Source of the DNA: Laccaria trichodermophora
Taxonomy: Eukaryota > Basidiomycota > Agaricomycetes > Agaricales > Hydnangiaceae
NCBI GenBank assembly: GCA_018417955.1
Contig: JACTVC010000038.1
Location: 1 to 64,000, forward strand
Reading direction: 5' to 3'
Length of the DNA stretch: 64,000 bases
Shown: positions 12,104 to 22,861 of the stretch, piece after piece
How the letters are laid out: each line of letters starts with the position of its first letter
Numbering within the stretch: position 1 is the stretch's first letter
Position numbers and translations under genes: made by a program
The notes under the pieces: model-generated
The model's input: only the letters and a program-made list of their open reading frames with translations
Told to the model about the DNA's origin: nothing
Databases searched by the model: none

Positions 12104-12266
12104 AGATTCCAAAGATTTTGGGCAAATTTGAAAGGACATTGATGGGGATCTGCCCAGGCACAAGTTGAAGCCCCATGCTCGGGCCTACTTTCTAATTGTG
12201 TCCTGGGCCGGAAGCATCCGGTTGAGGCTCACTGAAATCTCCTGACCAAATTTATCTTGCAACACT

Positions 12267-14913
12267 GACTTGGCCTAGTGGTTATGGCGGAAGGTGCTTC
12301 ATGCTCTATGTATATATGCCCTGGGTTCAAATCCCAAACAAGTCATTCTCATGACATTTAATACTTGATTTTTGCACCGGTTGTCTTATGGCCCGGTTCA
12401 CCCCCCGAACAAGTAAGTCAGTGCCGACCTTGCAGGCCCTGATTCAGTATGCCCCAGCTTCAAATGCCGAACACGTTTACTTCTATTAGAATGATTGTTG
12501 ACCAGCATTTTGTTGTAAGATTGACTTGGCTTAGTGGTTAAGGTGGCATGTGTACGTAGTGCATCTGCTCGGGTTCAAATCCCAAACAAGTCAGTGCTTG
12601 TACATCTTCGAATATTTTTTACATACATTGCTATACGGTCGCCAGCTAAGAGATACTGACCAAGAGTTTGTTGTGACATTGACTTGGCTTATTGGTTAAG
12701 ATGGCAGGTGTACTTAGTGTATCTCTGTATGCCCTGGGTTCAAATCCTGAAAAAGTCATTCATTCTTCTCCACTATTTTTTACTTACTGCTATTATTAGA
12801 AGTGACATGGTTGGCATCCATTCCCTCGTACAAACTACCGAGCTTGCAGAGTTAGGCCGAGAACGGGTAGTTGTCTTAGGCCGAGAACCTGTTGTCTTAC
12901 GCCGAGAACGGGTAAGTTACAAAGTGCCGAGCGGTTTAAATCATTGTCTTCCAAGATCTGGTCCCTAGAAGGGGTTGTTGTCTTTTGCCGAGAGCAGGTA
13001 AGTTACAAAGTACCGAGCAGATTGTCTTGGTAGTCATCTTCGGCCGAGAACGCGTAAAGTTACCAAGTGCCGAGCTTGCAGGCCCAGGTTCAATTCATCG
13101 TCCGCTGAATTGACTCAACATTTCTAGAACGGGTAGTTGTCTTCTTAGGCCGAGAACTAGTTGTCTTTGGCCAAGAACGGGTAAGTTACAAAGTGCTGAG
13201 CGGTTCAAATCATCATCTGGTCCCTAGAAGGGGTTGTTGTCTTGTGCCGAGAGCGGGTAGTAAGTTACAAAGTACCGAGCAGATTGTCTTGGTAGTCATC
13301 TTAGGCCGAGAACGTGTAAAGTTACCAAGTGCCGAGCTTGCAGGCCCAGGTTCAATTCATCGTCTTCCGAATTGACTGGAGATACTGACCAACATTTCGC
13401 AACATTGGCTTGGCTTAGTGGTTAAGGTGGCAGGTGTATGTAGTATGCCCAGGTTCAAATCCCAAACAAGTCATTGCTTGGACATCTTCAAAAACTTATT
13501 GCTATTAGAGTCACATGGTCAGCAGGTAAAAGATACAGACTGACATCCTCTTCCCCTTTGGCTTGGCTTATTGGTTAAGCTGGGAGGTGTGTGTAGTATA
13601 TGTATGTATGCCCTGGGTTCAAATCCCGAACAAATTTTTTACTTACTGCTATTATGGTCGGCAGCCAAAAGATACTGACCGACGTCGTCTTCCAACGTTG
13701 GCTTAGCTTAGTGATTAAGCTGGGAGGTGTACAGAGTGTCTGAATGCCCTGGGTTCGAATCCCAGAAGTCAGTTACACCTATCAAAACTCTTTTGTTAAA
13801 ATTTACTAATCAATGCTAGTTTGACCGATATCTTATGGATCATGTTGAAAATTAACCATGACTACAATAGGTCTCACCAGCTGACCCTGGTAACCAGAGT
13901 TCAGGGCTCTCGGCCGACCGCCAACCCAGGCGAATTCAAAATGTCTGCCGACCTTGCATAGCCTAGCTGCTAATCAGAAGTGAAGGCCCTCAGCCGATCA
14001 CCAACCCAGCAACGTTCAAAACATGGTCGCAACTTTTTCATTTTTGTAACACTGGCTAGAATTTACTAATCAATTCTTACCGAGCTTGCAGACCCGGATT
14101 AGGTGTCTTAGACCGAGAACGGGAAGTTGCTTTAGGCCAGGTAAGTGACCGAATCCATGTAACTTCTCAGTATCAAGTTACAAAGTACCGAGCTTTCAGG
14201 CAGGGTCGAACATTGACTTCAGATACTGACAAAGAGTTTGTTGTAACATTGACTTGGCTTAGTAGTTAAGATGGCAGGTGCATGTAGTGTATCTATGTAT
14301 GCCCTGGGTTCAAAACCCAAACAAGTCACTGCGCAGAATTTATTTCAGTCCTTTTTACTGCTACTACAGTTACATGGTCAACAGCTAAAAGATACTGACT
14401 GACATCGTCTTCAACGTTGGCTTGGCTTAGTGGTTAAGCTGGCAGGTTATGTAGTTTGGGTTCAATTCCCAAACAAGTTCATTCTTCCCCATGATTTCTT
14501 GCGTTTTAAATTTTACTAATCAATGCTCCCTTATTGCAGAGCCGAGTTAGTCAGCTTAGGCCGAGAACAGGTAATTTTTTTGATAGTTATCTTAGGCCGA
14601 GAACCAAGTTACAAAGTGCCGAGCTTGCAGGCCGACATTGACTTGAGATCCTGACCAATTTGGCTTGGCTCAGTGGTTAAGATGGGAGGTGTACGCATTG
14701 TATCTATGTATGCCCTGGGTTCAAATCCCTAACAAGTCATGTTGGCTATCCTGAACAGTCTTTTACTTACTACTAACTATATTAGAGTGACATGGTCGTC
14801 AGCTAAAAGATACTCCCCAACTTCCTCTTGCAGCGCTGACTTGGCTTAGTGGTTGAGCTGGGAGGTGTACATAGTGTATGTATGTATACCCTGGGTTCGA
14901 ATCCCAGAAGTCA
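12267..14913 (+). repeat. Array of ten tRNA-like direct repeats
   Basis: Ten copies of a 63-79 bp tRNA-like unit lie in the same orientation: 12267-12345, 12523-12593, 12681-12758, 13407-13473, 13560-13634, 13700-13771, 14251-14328, 14419-14481, 14662-14739 and 14838-14913. Most start TGACTTG or a variant and end CAAGTCA, which pair as a seven-base acceptor-like stem. Each has a box A match (TGGCTTAGTGGTTAAG) and a box B match (GGTTCAAATCC) inside a T-arm-like hairpin. The middle varies in length and does not form a canonical seven-base anticodon loop, although copy 2 can form an alternative hairpin. The family most resembles Ser/Leu-type tRNA heads. These are likely tRNA-derived repeats (SINE-like or expanded pseudo-tRNAs) rather than decoding tRNAs. 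Transcription by pol III is possible but not shown. Confidence 0.75.
12902..13378 (+). repeat. Segmental duplication of about 210 bp, GCCGAGAACGGG motif
   Basis: Two near-identical segments, 12902-13115 and 13171-13378, lie head to tail inside the tRNA-like array. Both run from CGGGTAAGTTACAAAGTG through TCTGGTCCCTAGAAGGGG to TTCAATTCATCGTC. The short core GCCGAGAACGGGTAAGTTAC also recurs outside the duplication, for example near 12857, 14110 and 14557. The second copy differs by substitutions and small indels. No coding potential is evident. Confidence 0.7.
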
Positions 14914-14994
14914 CTTGAGTACCGACGGAGCAAACTCTTTTTTTTTTTTGTAACCACTCAAGGTGACGTTAGAAGACAATCATTATTGTAGCGT

Positions 14995-15013
14995 TGACCA
15001 CTAAGCCAAGTCA
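14995..15013 (-). repeat. Inverted fragment of the tRNA-like repeat
   Basis: The reverse complement reads TGACTTGGCTTAGTGG, which is the acceptor/box A head of the array units, here inverted and truncated at the right edge of the array. No box B accompanies it. Confidence 0.6.
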
Positions 15014-15474
15014 TTATGGCAAGGGAATGACACATCCGACCTGGGACATTATCCAGCTGAAAGAAGGTTTGGGAAATAATGGCAAAGGGGAGTTGGGATA
15101 AAACGAGGAAAATGGTTTTGGGCCGGCCTCGGGCTGACAATGAGATTCATGACCTCGGTATGTCAACTGATTGGACCGGGCCAAGTCTTGGCTGGTGGGC
15201 TGATCCACCTTGTGAGGGATCAGAAGCTGTTCAGCTGACTCATAATCCATGTTGGAACAGAGCGGCTGACCCACAATCCAAGGCAATTTCAGTGGGGTCA
15301 ACTCATCATTAGGCTCCTCGGCCGGCACATAGAACCACTCCTTAAGAATATATAGGTGGCCGGGCCAGGTTTGATGGGGTCAACATATGTATCGGCTCAT
15401 CAGCAGGCACCATCAACTATGGCCTGTTTGTATAGTCAGGGGTCTCAGTGTTGTTGGGGTAAGGTCACTAATAC
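15014..15474. other. Non-coding stretch before the perilipin remnant
   Basis: Nothing supported. The sequence resembles the accessory block in having scattered GGCCGAG/TCGGCC-type words, but it holds no convincing frame. Confidence 0.4.
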
Positions 15475-16350
15475 TTGTGCACAACCACCACAGATACCCA
15501 TAATCATGCACCAAAAATCACCATCTTGGTGTGCTTCAGCTCTATTCCAGTCGTCTCTGGTTCTCTGGACACCATCAACAAAGTCCTGACAACAAATTCT
15601 TACACAAGCACTCCTTATATCACCACAAAGAAGCTTTCTATCACCACATACAAGTATACTGAGCCTATCCAGGTCCGCCTTGCACCTCTCATCATTCGTG
15701 CAGACGGACTCGCCAATAGGGCTGTTGATGCTGTTGAAGCACATTACTCTTACCCCTTTAAAGCTAAGCCTGCAGACATTGTCAATTATGTTCATGAATG
15801 CCACCAAAGCATGATCAACTACTATAATGGGACCATCAACAGTGTCACCAAGGTTGTTGATGAACAGGTCAGGAGCCCAGCAGTGCAAGCCGCTCAGGGG
15901 CTGGACCAGTGCTTTGCATCTATCATAGATTACATTGAACACTGAGTTGGAAACTCTTTGGCAGCTGGTCCATTGAACCCTGATCACAAATATCAATACC
16001 AGCGAGCCCTCACTCTTTCCCAGAGGGCAAAGGACAACATCTATACCTATCAGATACAGTCAGTTTTTGCTCAACAGGCAACTGACACCAAGGCCATTGC
16101 TCTGAGCAAGTCTCAGGAATCTGAATCATCAGACAACACTCAGACATCTGGACCATCCACACCAACCAGTCAAAGTTTATCATCGACCTCAAATTTCAAA
16201 GTCCCATTGACTGGGATATTTATGGATCAATCAGTAACTTTACTTGTGAATGTCAAGACCATCAATGAATCAGGTGAGCCTACCCTGATAGGCACTGCTG
16301 TGGGACTTTTGCACAAGGCGATGGCTGTGCATATCTCAAAACAGTTCTGA
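15475..16350 (+). pseudogene. Perilipin-like lipid-droplet protein, in-frame stop
   Basis: An uninterrupted frame matches fungal perilipins (CAP20/MPL1-like), the proteins that coat lipid droplets. The stretches SLDTINKV, YKYTEPIQVRLAPLI, RADGLANRAVDAVE, YPFKAKP and AAQGLDQCF are characteristic. A single TGA at 15943-15945 stops the frame. The same frame continues at once with GNSLAAGPLNPDHKYQYQRA, which is also perilipin-like, so the stop looks like a point mutation. No intron is needed across the homologous part, unlike the intron-rich genes elsewhere in the window. That suggests either a retrocopy or a naturally intronless paralogue. The C-terminal part after about 16100 is not perilipin-like. 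No starting ATG was fixed, and the upstream boundary is uncertain. Confidence 0.65.
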
Positions 16351-16359
16351 CTAGTTCCC

Positions 16360-17970
16360 ACTATCCATGGCACTAATATGGAGGATTCACCAATTGTGTT
16401 CCTGGCAAGTATGTTGCCCTCAAACATCTGGCAATTTTGTCCTTGACTCTGTATCAGAAGTTCAAGAAGATGATCTACTCAGCAGTGTTGGGCCAGGTGG
16501 CATGACATTGCTTTTTCACCCCAATGCACACAACTGGTGTCGCTTACTGGATCATATATGCAAGCTGGAAAACATCACTTTGATGGAACAAAATGAGGCA
16601 TCACCAGACTTAGTGGCTGGTACATTATCTATAAAATGATGATGACTCTTTTGTCCTCATACTGATTCTCCAATTTATACACCCCCTGCAGATCTGAAAC
16701 AAGTGAAGGATACTGTTCAGGTTCTAAAGGAAGATTTGGAGCAAGAGACCAGTGCCTGGGAGGAGCTCCACTGGCAACTCAAGGAGGAGACCTACATCCA
16801 GGAGGACCTCCACCAGCAACTCAAGAAGGAGACCAGCATTAGGGAGGAGCTCCACCAGCTGCTTAAGGAGGAGAGAGCTGATCACAAAGAGGAAATTAGC
16901 ACCCTCCAGTGGCAGCTTGAGAAGGAGATCAGGGCCAGGGAGGAGCTCCAGCAGCAGCTTGAGAAGGAGATCAGCACTACAGAAGAGCTCCAGTAGCAGC
17001 TCAAGGAGAGAGCTGATTGTGAAGAAGAGATGACAGCACTACAGCAGGTGTGTGGCTCACCTAATCCCCCCCCTCCCCCCACATGTACATGCTTAATAGT
17101 TTTTCAAGGTAACATCCTTCATCACACCTCTTCACCTCTGTGTCTTGCTCAACCAAGCCCACCAAAAAGTACTTGACATCTTGAAATGTGAAAATTGGGA
17201 AGTTCTTCATGAGGAAAAGGGTGCCTTCCAACTGGTGAATGAGATCTATGCCAGTATCGCCAATGTGGAGCACCATCCATCCCAAGACACACTCTGGTTC
17301 CTGTGCTCCAATAATTCTATCTGCCATGCTGCCAACATCATTGCCCACACCACAAGTCCTGAGGAAGTCCAGACAGCGGTGACAACACAACCGTTAGATT
17401 CAAAGGGCCAGAGAATGATGGAGGAGTTATTCACATTTACCTATGAACTTTCTGCTTAGCCACCCTTTCATCAAAGTAACATCAACTATACAGGACCCCT
17501 TTTGATCCCCAAGTCCAACAATACTGTTTCTCTCAAAGATGTTTTGTTATTGCACAAGGCTAAAGGGAGAGATCTCCTTGAGGAAGATCAAGCCATGGAA
17601 CCCCTTTTCCAATACCTCCTCAGCCTCTACACCATGCCAGACCATATCGAACATCTGAAATGCCACAGATACATCAAAAGCAAGAGTCCTGTTGCGAATG
17701 GAAAAGAAAAGCAGGTCAACAGGGATGCTAACGAAGTGCTAGTTGTAGACATGAACTGGGACTGCTGTCAACACTGGCGCTCAGTCTCTTGGCAAACCCC
17801 AAGCCACTGGACCAACACTTTCTCTGCCAGATGTGAACCACCACAGTACCTCTCGTATTGGCAATGGGAGTATATCAGGCTCAACTTTGTGATCTTCTCC
17901 AAAGGTGCCTTACAGCCCATGCCATGCCATTCCCCTCCCCTTTTGCTGCCACAAGAGGAGTTGGCACAGT
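16360..17970 (+). pseudogene. Unknown coding remnant, interrupted by copia insertion
   Basis: A series of open stretches in changing frames reads as a decayed or multi-exon gene that I do not recognise. About 16703-16996 encodes a strikingly regular coiled coil in which a unit like REELHQQLKEE repeats five or six times. About 17145-17459 encodes a mixed helical segment. About 17502-17970 encodes another segment rich in Leu and Trp. The last frame is broken at 17970 by the copia element. On the far side (24695-24799) an open stretch ending at TAG may be the severed 3' end, in a different frame. In-frame stops between the pieces make an intact gene unlikely. Confidence 0.4.
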
Positions 17971-18308
17971 TGTTAAAGGAGATGTCTCGTGACCACACTG
18001 TTTACGCATACGCTTTATTTGTTCGCTTTCTCCATTTTACTCTCTCGTTTTACTTCCGTTATTTACCAGTCTTTATTCTTACTTTGCCAGTCTTTGGTTC
18101 CCCATTCCTTTATATATGAAAACTTTATTTCTTCTCACCTCAGTCGTCATTACACTTTGTGTCTGACTCTGAGGTGAGCTTACTTTACATTTTCTTACTC
18201 TACCTTTACTGACTACTACCTGTACTTAGTTCCGTGCGTTCACAGGTAGTTAAGCAATAACAGTCATCATTACACTTTGTGTCTGACTCTGAGTTCCGTG
18301 CGTTCACA
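17971..18308 (+). repeat. 5' LTR of copia element
   Basis: 338 bp, ending CACA just before the putative primer-binding site. It contains a TATATATG box-like stretch near 18110. A roughly 33 bp segment (starting CATTACACTTTGTGTCTGAC) occurs twice, as in the other LTR. Promoter activity is expected from family knowledge only. Confidence 0.95.
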
Positions 18309-18424
18309 GGTTATGGGCCCCACTGCGCTCTAATAAATTTACGGAACTACAGACACCACTCACTTTACTACATTCACTTGCGACTCGTAAAGCCTACTTT
18401 ACATCCCACATCATCCCTACAAAA

Positions 18425-20038
18425 ATGGCATCGTCCAACACGAACCCACCTATTTTTGCCGACACGGAAAAATTTGATGGAGCGAATTTCGCCACCTGGG
18501 AACCGCTAATTATTATTGCGGCAACTAGTCGTGGTGTTTTAGGATACCTAAAAGGATCTATTCCAAACCCTGCACCACCTATGTCCCCGACTGCTGCGCT
18601 AACATATACACCTGGTCCACTGGAGTTACCTCTTCCTGATGATCCTATGCAGTGGTACTCCACCAATCCCTCTGTTGCCGAGTGGGCTATGCGCGATGCC
18701 TGGGTGCGTGCGCTACTGCTCTATAACACCAAAAATCCTATCGGGCTAGGTCTTAAGCTTGATGGGACTGCCGCTGAAGCTTGGAACTCACTTACCTCCC
18801 AATACAAAATTACATCTGACCTCACCGCCATCACCACTCAACACGACCTTCGAACTACCATCTTCACTGATGGAAATGATTTCCCTACCCATGTTTCCAA
18901 CCTTCGTACAAAATGGGCAGTCGCGAACAGCGCAGGCGCAAATATTGGTGATGCGGATTTCCGTATGATCATCCTATCCTTTCTCCCAGCCTCTTGGGAT
19001 AGTGTTGTCGGTACCTTATACGACGCCAAGTCCTCAGCAGAGGTGATCAGTCAGCTTATGATCCATTGGAACCGGATTGACCAATCAAAGTCGGTCACAA
19101 ATCCCAGCAGCGTCGTTACAGCACTGCAAGCCAATACGAGGCAGGGACGCAGTCAGCTCCAATGCGCGAATCAAAACTGTGGACACTGTGGGCACACCAT
19201 TGCGAATTGCTATTGGAAAGGGGGAGGAAAGGAAGGCCAATTCCCTCCTGATTTTGGACGACGTGGGGGGGCGCGAGGATCAGCACCACATGCTACAACC
19301 CCCACAGTAACGGCCGCACTCACAGACACGTCGCCCACATCAGAAATAACTCTTGCCCTCATTGCAGATGTCCACGGAGACAAGTGTCTATTGACCAAGG
19401 ACACACCTCTCCATTCAGCGGAAGATGACAACGTCTTGGAAATCCACTCACCCGGTGAAATATTACTGGTGTCGAAGGATTGTGTCATCGAGTCCTATCC
19501 TGAAGGCGCATGGGACCACACCACTCACGTGCTGACAGCAACAACGAGATCAGGACCTCATAATGTTCTTACCTTTGCTGATTCCGCTGCCAATAAACAT
19601 TGTTTCGTCGAGCGCTCCAATTTCACCACATATTTCCCTCTTGCAAAGCCAGACAAGGGTCAACCTGCAAATAAAGGAGGTCAGTTTCGCATTATCGGAC
19701 ACAGCGCCGTAATGAAGACAATTGTCTCGGGGGGATTGAGGACGACTATCACCTTCAAGGACGCTGTCCACACACCTGACCTCATAGCCAACCTCGTATC
19801 AATCAGTAAACTGGACACTGCTGGTTGCTGGGCACTCTTCGGAGGAGGGGGAGTTCGCTTCTATGATCTAGTCAATGGAAACCAGAGGCTGTTGATGAGG
19901 GGAGAAGGAAGAAACGGCATGTACCTTTTAAATGTCGAACCCCACTACCGTGCTCACGACACAATATTCACAAAAAACAACCTCTATCGATGTGTGGCAT
20001 CAACGTTTGGGACACGTTGGTGTTACCTCTATCATTGA
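18425..20038 (+). pseudogene. Copia Gag-protease frame, shifted before integrase
   Basis: The frame runs 537 codons from the ATG at 18425. The Gag part begins with FDGANFATWEPL, typical of fungal copia capsids. It has a zinc-knuckle-like region (CANQNCGHCGHTIANC, a CX4CX4HX4C variant) followed by WKGGGKEGQFPP. The protease site reads ADSAANKH; the usual motif is DSG or DTG, so a Gly-to-Ala change may impair it. The frame is lost in an A6 run (19972-19977). Beyond it the integrase zinc motif continues in another frame. A homopolymer indel is the simplest explanation. A programmed shift inside integrase would be unusual. Confidence 0.85.
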
Positions 20039-20715
20039 GATGGCAAGAAAGGGGCTTGTTGATGGTCTTAACATTACCAGCAATGCAGACGCGCTGGGAA
20101 AATGTGAAGATTGCATCTATGGCAAACAAACAGCGCAGCCATACGACGAGGTGACAGAACATGAGAAAGACGTACTTGAGCAGGTGTATATCGATCTATG
20201 GGGTCCAGCACGTGTCCGCTCTACCGGGGGGGCTGAATATATGATGGTCTTCAATGACGGCAGCTCCTCTTTTCGACAGGGATACTTCCTGGGCAACAAA
20301 GCAAGTGCGACGACGCTCAATGCTCTTGAGGAGTATCACGTGAGGGCAGAATGGGAGACAGGGATGAGGCTCGTCCGAATTCGCGTTGACATGGGATCAG
20401 AATTTTTCAACAACAAGTGGCATGAGTATACGAAGACTCACGGCATTATTGTGGAATTCAGTGCGCCTTATGCCCATGGCCAGAATGGGATGGCTGAGCA
20501 TGGGATGAGGATGATAATCGAGGGTACGCGTTGCCTCCTGGTTGATTCAAGCCTACCACCATCTCTGTGGGCAGATGCAGCAGCGACAATCATCTACCTT
20601 CATAATTTTGTGCCCTCTGCTCGACACCCTGGAGTCGTTCCTGCTGAGCGATGGACTGGAAAGTGTCAAGACATCTCTCACCTTCGCCCTTTCGGATGCA
20701 ATGCATATGCCAAGG

Positions 20716-22275
20716 GAGGTCTTTACTCTCCTCCATGAGTTCCTGCGGATTCCGCCGGATTCCCACTGGAAAGTCGGAATTCCAAGGAATTCCATGGAAT
20801 TTCTATGGAAAGCAATTGGCTGGAGCATCAGCCATTTTGGTTTCCAATTCCATGGAAATTCCCACTTTTTTCCAAGGAATTTCAATGGAAATGGTCGGAT
20901 TCCGGGAGGCTCCGGGAATGATTCCAGATGGAATCCAAGGAATTCCATTGTTATGTATTATTCCTTGTTTATTTTCGATGGATAACAAACATCATTTGTT
21001 TGGCAAACATGCTCACCAAACACGGCCACTCTTTTCTTCCACCACCACCACCACCACCACATGCTCGTCACCGCCGCCAACGCCACGCCACCACCGTCGC
21101 CCTTCAACAACAACACGGCCACGCCACGTCACCAAATGACAACCACCAAGTGCCCACGAAAACGCCCCGGCACCCACGAAAACCATACCCCACCCACGAA
21201 AACGCCCCACCGCCACTGAAAAACACGAGCGCCCACCAAAAAACATGCACCGCCCACCAAAAAACACGCGCCGCCCACCGAAAAACACGTACCGCCCACA
21301 CAACGGCTCCACGCCAACACGTCCACGCCAACGCCGCCCACGACGACGCCCCAGTGCCCACGACAACGACAACGCCGACGCCCACAGTGCCACGTCACAC
21401 GCCGCCCACGAACACACACACACCCCAGCGCCCACGAATATCACCCGGCGCCCAACGGACAACAGGCAGCACCCACACGCAAAAACACCGGCACGCGACG
21501 AAAACACCGGCACACGATGAAAACGCGAACACGCGATGAAAACGCGAACACGCGACGAGGTGACAACGAAATGGGACACGACGATGCGACGCCGACACGA
21601 GACGACGATAGGTGAGTTTCCAGCTACACCCCTCTCCCTTCCACCATTCCCTCCCTCCCTCCTCCCCCCTTTCCCCCTTTCTTGTCCCTCCCCTTTTCTT
21701 CCCTCTTTCTTGTCCCTCCCCCCTTCTTCCCTCTTTCTTGTCCCTTCCCCCTTTCTTGTCCCTCCCCCTTCCTTCCCTCTTTCTTGTCCCTCCCCCTTCC
21801 TTCCCTCTTTCTTGTCCCTCCCCCTTCCTTCCCTCTTTCTTGTCCTTCCCTCTTCCTCCCTCCCCTGCCTTGTTCTTCCCTCTTCCTTGTCCCTCCCAAA
21901 TATGAATACACTCCACCTTGTCCCTCCCCTCCCCCCTCCCTTTAAGATAAACTGTGTAGTGTGTGTAATAATATATTTCAAATACATAACAACTCAATTT
22001 GTGTGACTTCTACATGTGAATTTTATAAGGAAATATGAGTAGGAAGTCATCAGGATAAGGGGAATTTGACTGGAATTTCCATTCAAATTCCACTGGGAAT
22101 CCATAGGAATCATTCTGGAAGTTACATGGAATTTCCCTGGAATTCCACTGGGAATCCATGGGAATCCACAGGAATTGTACATTCCTACCATTCCTGCGGA
22201 TTCCCAGTGGAATTCCAACATTCCGTGGGAATCTGGCGGAATCCGCCGGAACTCATGGAGGAGGGTAAAGTACTG
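20716..22275. mobile_element. hAT-like non-autonomous element nested in copia
   Basis: The insert is bounded by a perfect 8 bp target duplication TGCCAAGG (20708-20715 and 22276-22283). Its ends form an imperfect terminal inverted repeat sharing CTTTAC, CTCCTCCATGAGTTCC and GCGGATTCCGCC; the right end begins CAGTA when read inward. An 8 bp duplication and CAG termini fit hAT elements. The outer 200-250 bp on each side consist of many degenerate copies of GGAATTCC or TGGAATTCC. The centre is low complexity: a CACC/ACGAAAACGCC-rich tract (about 21030-21540) and a pyrimidine minisatellite (about 21650-21900). No transposase is present. Long minus-strand frames here are repeat artefacts. Confidence 0.85.
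21650..21900 (+). repeat. Pyrimidine minisatellite inside the nested element
   Basis: A unit of about 26 bp (core CTTTCTTGTCCCTCCCCCTT) repeats six to eight times on an almost pure pyrimidine strand. Such tracts vary easily in length and can form triplex DNA. The repeat yields long but meaningless open frames on both strands. Confidence 0.85.
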
Positions 22276-22861
22276 TGCCAAGGTTCCATCGGAGATAGGC
22301 ATTTCCAAGCTCTCTCCTCAATCAATCAAATACGTCTTGATCGGCTATTTTGGTCATGGTGCCTACAAGTTGTGGGATCGGGCTTCAGGCACCACAATCA
22401 AAAGTTGTGACGTCATTTTTGAGGAGGGAGTAGGACACCGTATGATTGAAGCTACCCCTACTGCTTCTTTTGACATTGCTCTTGATGATGCTGATATGCC
22501 CCCACTTCTTGACGATGTCGACGAACCAGACACTCCCACAAACACCTCGGGCATTATTGTTCCACCCAAACCGCTCGCTCCTCGTCCACGCGTCACGGAT
22601 CCTCCACCACACGCACAACCTGTTAGCGCTCAGCCTCCATCTGCTACCCCGAATGGTGAAAACACGACACCTACTCCTGTCTTGCCACCTAGATGCTCTG
22701 CTTGTCTCGCCGCTGTCGGGACAGGTGCGCCACTTCCTCAGGCGACTGCGCTGATGACAGGACTTCCTGAGACATACGTACCCCAGAATTACGAGGAGGT
22801 GATGGCACGCTCCGATCTCTGGATGCCCGCAATGGAGGCTGAATGGGGAGTTCTCACCTAG

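Larger units (their letters stand above)
19979..22861 (+). pseudogene. Copia integrase and linker, split by nested element
   Basis: The integrase segment carries the HHCC zinc motif (WHQRLGH and CEDCIYGK) and the DDE catalytic residues (YIDLWGP, RVDMGSEF, QNGMAEHG). It is interrupted at 20715 by the nested element. Removing the insert and one copy of its 8 bp target duplication restores the frame, joining NAYAK to VPSEIG and on to the conserved GAYKLWDR and DVIFEE. The frame then runs through a Pro-rich linker to a TAG at 22859-22861, just before the reverse transcriptase. That TAG lies in the same frame as the downstream ORF, so it is a nonsense mutation rather than a frame change. Confidence 0.85.

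Noticed and set aside
12267..14913. Genuine decoding tRNA genes
   Set aside because: Box A and box B match, but no copy has a standard five-pair anticodon stem with a seven-base loop, and lengths vary.
12267..14913. CRISPR array
   Set aside because: Repeat units are tRNA-like, differ from each other, are irregularly spaced, and the genome is eukaryotic.
19972..19977. Programmed ribosomal frameshift in copia pol
   Set aside because: It falls just before the integrase zinc motif rather than at a gag-pol boundary, and the copy has other lesions, so a homopolymer indel is simpler.
21013..21987. A 324-codon minus-strand frame and overlapping long frames on both strands
   Set aside because: They lie in low-complexity CACC-rich and pyrimidine repeats of the nested element and encode only Arg/Gly/Glu or Val/Trp runs.
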